Made by a program: the position numbers and the translations under genes. Positions 58,221-64,000 of a stretch of 64,000 nucleotides of DNA are shown piece by piece. Positions within the stretch are counted from its first letter, which is position 1; every line of letters starts with the position of its first letter. The notes under the pieces were generated by a model. That model searched no databases. It was not told where the DNA came from and saw nothing but the letters and a program-made list of their open reading frames with translations. This DNA is from Rhizobium hidalgonense (GTDB taxonomy: Bacteria > Pseudomonadota > Alphaproteobacteria > Rhizobiales > Rhizobiaceae), in assembly GCF_002914525.1 (NCBI RefSeq), contig NZ_LODW01000052.1, forward strand, positions 55,156 to 119,155, given 5' to 3'.

Positions 58221-59161
58221 CAGTAGCGCACCCTCGGATCGACCAGCAGATAGAGCATGTCGATCGCAAAATTGATCAGCACATAGAGCGCGGCGATGAC
58301 GAGCAGCGCCCCCTGGATGACCGGATAATCGCGGCGCAGCACCGCCGAGACGACGAGGTTGCCGACGCCAGGCAGGCCGAAGACGGTCTCGGTGACGACG
58401 GCGCCTGAAATCAGCACCGCCGCCGTCAGCCCGAGCACCGTCAGGATCGGGATCAGCGCATTCTTCAGCGCGTGCTTGAGGATGACCTTGCGCTCGATCA
58501 GCCCCTTGGCGCGCGCCGTGCGGATATAATCGTCGCCGAGCACATCGAGCATCGAGGCGCGGGTGAAGCGCAGGATCAGCGCCGAAGAGACGATGCCGAG
58601 CGCAAAGGCCGGCAGCGTCAGATGATACATGCGCTCTGGGAAGGTCGAGCCGGGGCCGCCATAACCGGAGACCGGGAAGAGGTTGAACCGGACGGCGAAG
58701 ACCTGCATCAGGATCAGGCCGAGCCAGAAGCTCGGAATGCTGGCGGCAAACATCGCCAGCGTCGTTGCCGCCTGGTCGACGAAGGAGCCGCGCCGATAGG
58801 CAGCATAGATGCCGATCGGCAAAGCGATGATGCTGGCGATGAGAAGCGAAAACAGCGTCAGGAAGAAGGTCGGCTCGGCGCGGTCGAGCAGAGCCGACGT
58901 CACCGGCATGTTGAGGAAGATCGACTGGCCGAGATCACCTTTCAGCAGTTGGCCGATATAATAGACATATTGCAGGCCGAGCGACTGATCGAGGCCGAGC
59001 CGGCTCCTGAGATCGGCAACATCCTGCGGCGTCGCATCTGGCCCGAGCATGACGGCCGCCGGATCACCCGGCGTCACGCGCACGATGACGAAGACGATCG
59101 TGACGACGAGAAACATCACGACGATCATGCCGAACAGGCGCTGGAGGATGTAACGGATCAT
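58220..59161 (-). CDS. Dpp-type ABC transporter permease (DppB-like)
   Basis: 313 residues starting MIRYILQRLFGMIVVMFLV, a DppB signature. Long periplasmic segment GDPAAVMLGPDATPQDVADL, and an EAA-like DYIRTARAKGLIERKVILKH. Upstream of DppC with a one-base overlap. A repeat element separates it from the binding-protein gene. Confidence 0.93.
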   Translation of the reverse strand: MIRYILQRLFGMIVVMFLVVTIVFVIVRVTPGDPAAVMLGPDATPQDVADLRSRLGLDQSLGLQYVYYIGQLLKGDLGQSIFLNMPVTSALLDRAEPTFFLTLFSLLIASIIALPIGIYAAYRRGSFVDQAATTLAMFAASIPSFWLGLILMQVFAVRFNLFPVSGYGGPGSTFPERMYHLTLPAFALGIVSSALILRFTRASMLDVLGDDYIRTARAKGLIERKVILKHALKNALIPILTVLGLTAAVLISGAVVTETVFGLPGVGNLVVSAVLRRDYPVIQGALLVIAALYVLINFAIDMLYLLVDPRVRY

Positions 59162-59220
59162 CCCAACTTTGCTCCTGTACTTGGTCGATGTAGCATCGAG
59201 GCGGAATCCGCCGCCCCTCT

Positions 59221-59376
59221 TCCCTCATTCCTGTGCTCGTCACAGGAATCCAGCGCGTCCAAGTCCTTGGGCGCAAAAGACTCCGTGACCGGATAACGGT
59301 CAATCACGGCGCGGACGCGCCGTGGCTGGATTCCTGTGACATCCCTCGGGCGAAGCCCGAGGAAGGGAATGAGGGA
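59221..59376. repeat. RIME-like rhizobial intergenic mosaic element
   Basis: Ends are perfect 10-bp inverted repeats (TCCCTCATTC at 59221-59230 and GAATGAGGGA at 59367-59376). Inside are a 16-bp perfect inverted pair (GTCACAGGAATCCAGC at 59239-59254, GCTGGATTCCTGTGAC at 59325-59340), a GACCG/CGGTC stem and a strong CCTCGGGC-GAA-GCCCGAGG hairpin (59344-59362). I recall such palindromic mosaics from rhizobial genomes. It separates dppA-like and dppB-like genes. Confidence 0.7.
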
Positions 59377-59404
59377 GCAAGTGGAGGCCACCGACGTCAC
59401 TCCA

Positions 59405-60931
59405 TCACTTCTTGATCGAAGCGTTCCAGAAATACGGCCATGGGGCCGGATCGACGCCCTCGAGCTTGACCGACTTCGCCGAGACCGCATTGAAATCGCC
59501 GATCTTCATGAAGGGCGCGTCTGTATAAATCGCCTTCTGGACATCGGCCCAGAGCGCCACGCGCTTCTTCGGATCGACCTCGGAGGTGAAGGCATCGACG
59601 GCGGCCTTGCGGGCCGGCGTATCCCACCAGCCGGGCGAGCTGGTCGAGAGCGAGCCGATGAGGGCCGGCTCCGGCAGGAAGGGGCTGTGGGTGATGTAGA
59701 TATCCCAGAGCTTCGGATCGGTGCGGCGCTGCGTCAGCGTCGCCCAGTCCACCACCTGCATATCGACGGTGAAGCCGGCAAGCTTCAGATATTCTGCGGC
59801 GACCTGCGCCATCTTGTAATGGAACTCATACTGGCGGCTGGTCAGGATGCGGATCGGCTCGCCATTATAACCGGCCTTCTTGGCGGCAGCGGCCGCGCCT
59901 TCCGGATCGGCGACATTATAGGCGCCTTCGACGCCGGCATCCGTCGACCAGGAGAAGGTCTTCGGATAGATGGCGCCATCGAGCGCATAAAAATCCTTGC
60001 TGCCGAAAGCTGCGGCCAGCATGTCTTCCATGCTCAGCGCCTGGCGGATCGCCTTGCGGATCTCGACATTTCCAGCGACGCCCTCCTTCGTGTTGAAGAC
60101 GAAGACCGGATAACCGAAGGGCTTCAGCATGACCGGCTGCGAGGCCGTCGACGCTTTCAGCTTGTCGTAGGATTCCACCGCGATCGAATCGACATAGTCA
60201 TACTGGCCGGAGACGGCGGCTTCGACGCGGGTATTCGCATCCGGCACCGGCACGAAGCGGATCTCGTCGAGATATTGATGACGGGCGCCGCCGTAGCCAT
60301 TGCTGTCGGCCTCACGTGACTTGTAGCCATCGAAACGGACGAGCTGGATATACTGGTCGGCCTTGCGCTCCTTCAGCATGTAGGGACCGGTGCCGATGAA
60401 CTCCTTCATCGGCTCGTCCTGTTTTTCGGCCGGAATGATGATCGCCGCCGAATTGTTGAAGGCAAGCAGCGACGTCAGCGGCGCATAGGGCTGCTTCAGC
60501 GTGATGGTGACGGTGGAAGCATCGCTAGCGGTGACCTTGTCGATGAAGCCGGCCACCTGCTTGCCGCGCGAGGCGATCTTCATCCAGCGGCCAAGCGAGG
60601 CGACGACATCTTCCGAAGTCATGTCGCTATTGTCGTGGAACTTGATGCCGGTCCGGAGCTTGATCGTATAGGTTTTGCCGTCGGCGCTGATCTCGGGCAG
60701 GCTTTCGGCCAGAAGCGGCGTGACGTTCCAGCTCTTGTCGAAAGTGTAGAGCGTTTCGAAAATATGCTGGGTGACGATGCCGACGAGATCGGCTGTCGAC
60801 GACATCGGATCGAGCGTCGGCGGCTCGCCGATCGTTGCGACATTGATGACGCCGCCCTTTTCCTGGGCAGAGAGGGTCGAAGGCAGGCCGACGAGCGCGG
60901 TGCCGAGCAGGAATGCGACCAGTGTTTTCAT
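59405..60931 (-). CDS. Dpp-type ABC transporter substrate-binding protein
   Basis: 508 residues, solute-binding family 5. Signal peptide MKTLVAFLLGTALVGLPSTL with cleavage near LSA-QEKGG (about residue 22). Family blocks GGVINVATIGEPPTLDPMSS, TYTIKLRTGIKFHDNSDMTS and FNTKEGVAGNVEIRKAIRQA. Binds peptides, opines or similar. ATG 60931 is selected; an upstream extension has no signal-peptide sense. First gene of the operon with the Rid, PLP and cupin genes. Confidence 0.93.
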   Translation of the reverse strand: MKTLVAFLLGTALVGLPSTLSAQEKGGVINVATIGEPPTLDPMSSTADLVGIVTQHIFETLYTFDKSWNVTPLLAESLPEISADGKTYTIKLRTGIKFHDNSDMTSEDVVASLGRWMKIASRGKQVAGFIDKVTASDASTVTITLKQPYAPLTSLLAFNNSAAIIIPAEKQDEPMKEFIGTGPYMLKERKADQYIQLVRFDGYKSREADSNGYGGARHQYLDEIRFVPVPDANTRVEAAVSGQYDYVDSIAVESYDKLKASTASQPVMLKPFGYPVFVFNTKEGVAGNVEIRKAIRQALSMEDMLAAAFGSKDFYALDGAIYPKTFSWSTDAGVEGAYNVADPEGAAAAAKKAGYNGEPIRILTSRQYEFHYKMAQVAAEYLKLAGFTVDMQVVDWATLTQRRTDPKLWDIYITHSPFLPEPALIGSLSTSSPGWWDTPARKAAVDAFTSEVDPKKRVALWADVQKAIYTDAPFMKIGDFNAVSAKSVKLEGVDPAPWPYFWNASIKK

Positions 60932-61145
60932 GTGTGGGCTCCCGTTTAGTTCCATTATTATGCAATTCATCTTTTTGTAACAGAATAAGAGATGAAGCGA
61001 TGGTGTCAAGCGGAAGCCGCTGATTATATCGTGGGACGAGGATCAGGAGGGGGGAAGCGCGCCCACTAGCCGTCTACGCCAGGGTTGTGCACTATGCCCC
61101 GGCGGGGAATCGGCAACCCCGCAGCTTTGATGGTGGGAGGGTGGA

Positions 61146-61730
<585 letters not shown>

Positions 61731-61871
61731 CCGATCTAATGAGAACCCTCCGCAACCAATCCTTCCCGACCTTGGAGCCTGAAATTGTCAGCTTGCAACC
61801 TATTGAGGCAGTAGATAGCCTCACGATGCCAGCCAGAGTTCTGGATAGTTAGCAGCCTAAAGGGGAAAACC

Positions 61872-62183
61872 TTGAAACGTTTACTGACCACGCCTGTATT
61901 TTTAGCACTATTTTCTTTGAGCTCGTGTGCAACCTCGCCATCACCCAATTCGGCAGCAGGCGCAACCTCTGACGCTTGCGGTGCCTCTCGATATCAAAAG
62001 TTTGTAGGAGGCCCATCGTCTGCTACTGCGGGGCTGAAAATACCCGGAGATTCGCGACACTATGGAAGTGAAGAACGAGTTGCTACCGATACGCCTTCGC
62101 GTTTGAATTTCGTCCATAGTGGCACCGCAGTCCAATCCGTGACTGATCCGAAATCCAAGGTGATACGCGTATTTTGTGGATGA
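61872..62183 (+). CDS. I78-family peptidase inhibitor-like lipoprotein
   Basis: 103 residues. N-terminal signal with lipobox LSSC, Cys19. After it, the I78 pattern: CGASRYQKFVGGPSSATAGL, a central PGDSRHYGSEERVATDTPSRLNFV and the final VIRVFCG. Likely outer-membrane-anchored serine-protease inhibitor. Runs in frame up to the resolvase remnant, whose codons follow its stop immediately. Confidence 0.78.
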   Translation: MKRLLTTPVFLALFSLSSCATSPSPNSAAGATSDACGASRYQKFVGGPSSATAGLKIPGDSRHYGSEERVATDTPSRLNFVHSGTAVQSVTDPKSKVIRVFCG

Positions 62184-62324
62184 AAGCCCAGCCGCTCGAC
62201 GCTGAGTGAAAAACAGAAAAAGGACGTATGCGAAGACCTAGCGGCGGGAATCAGCGTTTCAGCCATTGCTGGAAAACTTGCGACCAGGCGCCAGACCATT
62301 ATGCGGGTGCGCGACAAACGTTAG
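62184..62324 (+). pseudogene. truncated serine recombinase/resolvase C-terminal HTH
   Basis: 46 codons in the same frame directly after the I78 stop, without a start codon: RSTLSEKQKKDVCEDLAAG, then ISVSAIAGKLATRRQTIMRV, ending in TAG. This is the helix-turn-helix that ends resolvase/invertase proteins. The catalytic domain is missing, so this is a remnant of a mobile element. Confidence 0.6.
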
Positions 62325-62773
62325 AGCTTAACGCAGGATTTTTGACTGCCCTTGTCCTGACCCCTATTCCGATGGGGAAATAGAAAACGGAACGCACGGG
62401 CGGGAGCAGTCGGTCCCGCCTCCCTGCCGGCCGCTATGCTGAGGCTCCTGCGGCTGCCCTTGTTCCGCCCTTGGCGTGACGAGATTCCCGAAATCCCGCC
62501 TTGCGGCCGCTATGCTGATTTCTCCGATACTCTTCATTGCCGGCTTTCAATCCCGCCGACGGCGATTGATTGGAGGGGAGGTCAGCTGCGTTCGAGACGA
62601 ATAGGATTGTCATAATGCCGAAATCCGGCTTGCGGGAACAGCTTCCAGTCACGTCTGCCGTCCCGGTGGTCTTTTCCGCCCGGTGCGGGTTGAAGAACTG
62701 GCGGCTGATAGCGACTTCATAGCAAACCGGATCGATGACACTGACCACAGAGAGACTGCGCTTGAAGCGTAAC
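62325..62773. other. intergenic region with 15-bp direct repeat
   Basis: The exact repeat CGGCCGCTATGCTGA is at 62428-62442 and 62504-62518, 76 bp apart. A minus-strand frame of 104 codons (62434-62748) spans it but has no ribosome site or recognised domain, so it is not called. The stretch looks like mobile-element debris. Confidence 0.4.
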
Positions 62774-63181
62774 TTAATCAGAGTTTTTGAGCAGTTCCGC
62801 TTCTTTGATCATCGCATCCAAACGATATGGCAATATCCCTGGAATTCCAGCCAGTTTCCATGCGCTAAAATACTCTGGATAACTGCTGTATATTTTTCCG
62901 TCGACCTCAATCTGCTTGCTCTCCGACTCGGATGATCCGAATCTAAGCATGAATTTCAGATGGATCATCGCCATTGATCGCAGTCGGCGTGAATGTCTAT
63001 CTAGGCTATCAATAGACTCCACATCTGAATATTTCGAGTTTCCCTCCAAGATAGCCAGCAACTCCTTGGTCAAGCCAAGCTCCAAAGCACGATCTACAAA
63101 GGATGCTTCCGACATTCTCTCACCCACCTTACTTGGTAGATTTGGCCGCTGGAGTTCGCCGATGCGATTCTCATTGTCCAT
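62774..63181 (-). CDS. hypothetical protein (135 aa), island region
   Basis: 135 residues with a GAGG ribosome site seven bases ahead of ATG 63181. Soluble, probably mostly helical (ASFVDRALELGLTKELLAILE, SLDRHSRRLRSMAMIHLKFML). Base composition is AT-richer than the rest of the window. I do not recognise a domain. Same direction as the gene at 63400-63771, which suggests one cargo cassette; an immunity protein is one possibility. Confidence 0.6.
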   Translation of the reverse strand: MDNENRIGELQRPNLPSKVGERMSEASFVDRALELGLTKELLAILEGNSKYSDVESIDSLDRHSRRLRSMAMIHLKFMLRFGSSESESKQIEVDGKIYSSYPEYFSAWKLAGIPGILPYRLDAMIKEAELLKNSD

Positions 63182-63399
63182 ATGAGAGCCTCAATACGGT
63201 GGGCAGCCTGTGACGATGCGCTCACCTATCGGCTCAGTCATGGCCTTTACAGGTACTCCGTAAACAACTGGAAGGTAACCATTGGGTGTCAGCCACGACG
63301 AGTCGCGCCGGTCTCCAATCTCTTAAGATGGACTCTAATTGTCAGTTCATATGTCAAAATTTAGCGCGAACATATATTCAATCAGTCGCAACTGATTGG
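63182..63399. other. AT-rich intergenic region
   Basis: No gene or strong repeat was seen here; it is AT-richer than the rest of the window, like its neighbours. Confidence 0.3.
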
Positions 63400-63771
63400 T
63401 CATTCCCCTAAGAACCGTCTCTTCAAGAACTGTTGGTAACGTTCTGGAGATACGCCAATAATCGGCCGTACGTCATTACCCATTGCTGACATCTGATCGA
63501 CGATAGCCTGCACGAAATAATACATGAAATCTCCATGTTCTGCCATCAAGCCGTTGTATTCTTGAAGAAAGCTGCACATGTCTTGTGCAGAGCTCTTCTC
63601 AGCCATGTTCCATGCCAAAATCTCGGCCGCCGATATATAATGCCTGAGACGAATTGCTCGTTGAAGCCCTCCGAACTCATCAAGAAGTGTGTCGACTTCG
63701 TCGCTGCTGAAGTAACCGAGGGACACCAAGCGTTGGACAAGCTCTCGAAAAAACTCACCGTCCGAGAGCAT
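63400..63771 (-). CDS. hypothetical protein (123 aa), possible immunity-type
   Basis: 123 residues from ATG 63771 (MLSDGEFFRELVQRLVSL); ATG 63807 would add 12. GAGAGG lies 10 bases upstream. Acidic, helical, soluble (DEVDTLLDEFGGLQRAIRLRH, MSAMGNDVRPIIGVSPERYQQFL). No domain recognised. It follows, by about 50 bp, the end of an open frame at 63820-63933 in the same direction, an arrangement seen for toxin and immunity pairs. Confidence 0.55.
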   Translation of the reverse strand: MLSDGEFFRELVQRLVSLGYFSSDEVDTLLDEFGGLQRAIRLRHYISAAEILAWNMAEKSSAQDMCSFLQEYNGLMAEHGDFMYYFVQAIVDQMSAMGNDVRPIIGVSPERYQQFLKRRFLGE

Positions 63772-63819
63772 AATGGAGATCCCTCTCAAGTCCTTTAGCA
63801 AGGTCATCCAATGGTTGAG

Positions 63820-64000
63820 TCATCCGAATAATTGGCAAATGCTGTCCGGGACAGATGGCGCGGACTTACCAATATTTTTTTTGATCAACCAAGGACCAGC
63901 AACGAGATCGATATTGTCGATGCCGCCTCCACTGTTGATTTCCACTGAGAGCTGACCCGGCGCAGCCAGATATTTCCATTGAGAATTGACCCATGTTTCA
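63820..64000 (-). CDS. 3' end of an interrupted or partial protein gene
   Basis: On the minus strand the frame stays open from the window edge to TGA at 63820-63822. Its last residues read SGGGIDNIDLVAGPWLIKKN and end in CQLFG; the part beyond 63933 (VNSQWKYLAAPGQLSVEIN) reads through the putative IS end. The first part may be IS sequence, so the true protein may stop being original at 63933. A toxin C-terminus is conceivable but unproven. Confidence 0.35.
   Translation of the reverse strand, partial: ETWVNSQWKYLAAPGQLSVEINSGGGIDNIDLVAGPWLIKKNIGKSAPSVPDSICQLFG
63933..64000. mobile_element. possible IS21-family element terminus at window edge
   Basis: Two imperfect direct repeats of 22 bp, 63937-63958 and 63971-63992, 34 bp apart and 18 of 22 identical (consensus ATTTCCAYTGAGARYTGACCC). 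The sequence opens TGTTGATTTCC at 63933. Repeated ATTTCC...TGACCC blocks near a TG end are typical of IS21-type termini as I recall them; the transposase would be to the right of the window. Confidence 0.5.

Noticed and set aside
62434..62748. 104-codon minus-strand frame in the island region
   Set aside because: It covers direct repeats, has no ribosome site, and its translation shows no family.

Overview
The window looks like a replicon of a Rhizobium species of the leguminosarum/etli group. The evidence is GC-rich coding DNA with alpha-proteobacterial gene families, many solute ABC transporters, an asparagine operon of the Rhizobium etli type (permease, an R. etli-type asparaginase with all its active-site residues, aspartase), a resorcylate cluster arranged as in Rhizobium sp. 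MTP-10005, and a rhizobial intergenic mosaic repeat. No rRNA, tRNA, replication, partition or conjugation gene was seen, so chromosome and large plasmid cannot be told apart. Nearly everything is accessory metabolism and transport.

Layout. 1-3.7 kb: minus-strand sugar ABC operon with a Gfo/Idh/MocA dehydrogenase. 4-10.2 kb: dienelactone hydrolase, small stress-type genes, a two-gene DMT-type permease, a GlxA-like regulator with a divergent NTF2-like gene, and an SLC13/RCK permease. 10.5-13.1 kb: three-domain LigD. 13.2-19.5 kb: FadR-type regulator with a strong palindromic operator, a DenD-like dehydrogenase and a complete sugar-type ABC transporter. 19.6-22.8 kb: redoxin, TetR regulator divergent from a Rid protein, a 54-residue Cys-rich protein, a Nudix hydrolase and an unknown small protein. 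22.8-30.0 kb: gra cluster (graK and graR on minus, graDAFCBE on plus), which would import gamma-resorcylate, decarboxylate it to resorcinol, hydroxylate to hydroxyquinol, cleave the ring and reduce maleylacetate to 3-oxoadipate. 30-36.1 kb: SPFH protein, ligase-only LigD homologue, a small conserved protein, and a second TetR divergent from an MFS exporter. 36.2-43.8 kb: SMP-30 lactonase with an Rbs-type ABC system, divergent from a GAF histidine kinase and LuxR-type response regulator. 43.9-46.7 kb: DUF1206 membrane protein, AhpD-like protein, TauD-family dioxygenase. 46.8-52.7 kb: ans block (two GntR genes, ansP, ansA, ansB). 52.8-60.9 kb: Dpp-type ABC transporter with a Rid protein, a SelA-like PLP enzyme and a bicupin ureidoglycine-aminohydrolase-like protein. 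61.1-64 kb: DUF1349 protein, I78 inhibitor lipoprotein, resolvase remnant, two orphan AT-richer genes and what looks like an IS21-type end at the window edge.

The most notable non-gene signals are these. (1) Two distant loci, each a TetR paralogue divergent from another gene, carry the same three-operator array (ATACG-N3-CGTAT), with the middle operator fused to a TTGACA -35 box. (2) Matching TTGCA-N2-TGCAA palindromes lie on both sides of graR, in front of graK and graD. (3) An 80-bp remnant of the allE 3' end lies just beyond ansB, so the ans block is flanked by direct copies of the same sequence. (4) The right end has the look of a degraded island with possible toxin/immunity debris.

All functional calls come from reading sequence motifs and recalled family knowledge; no database search was run.
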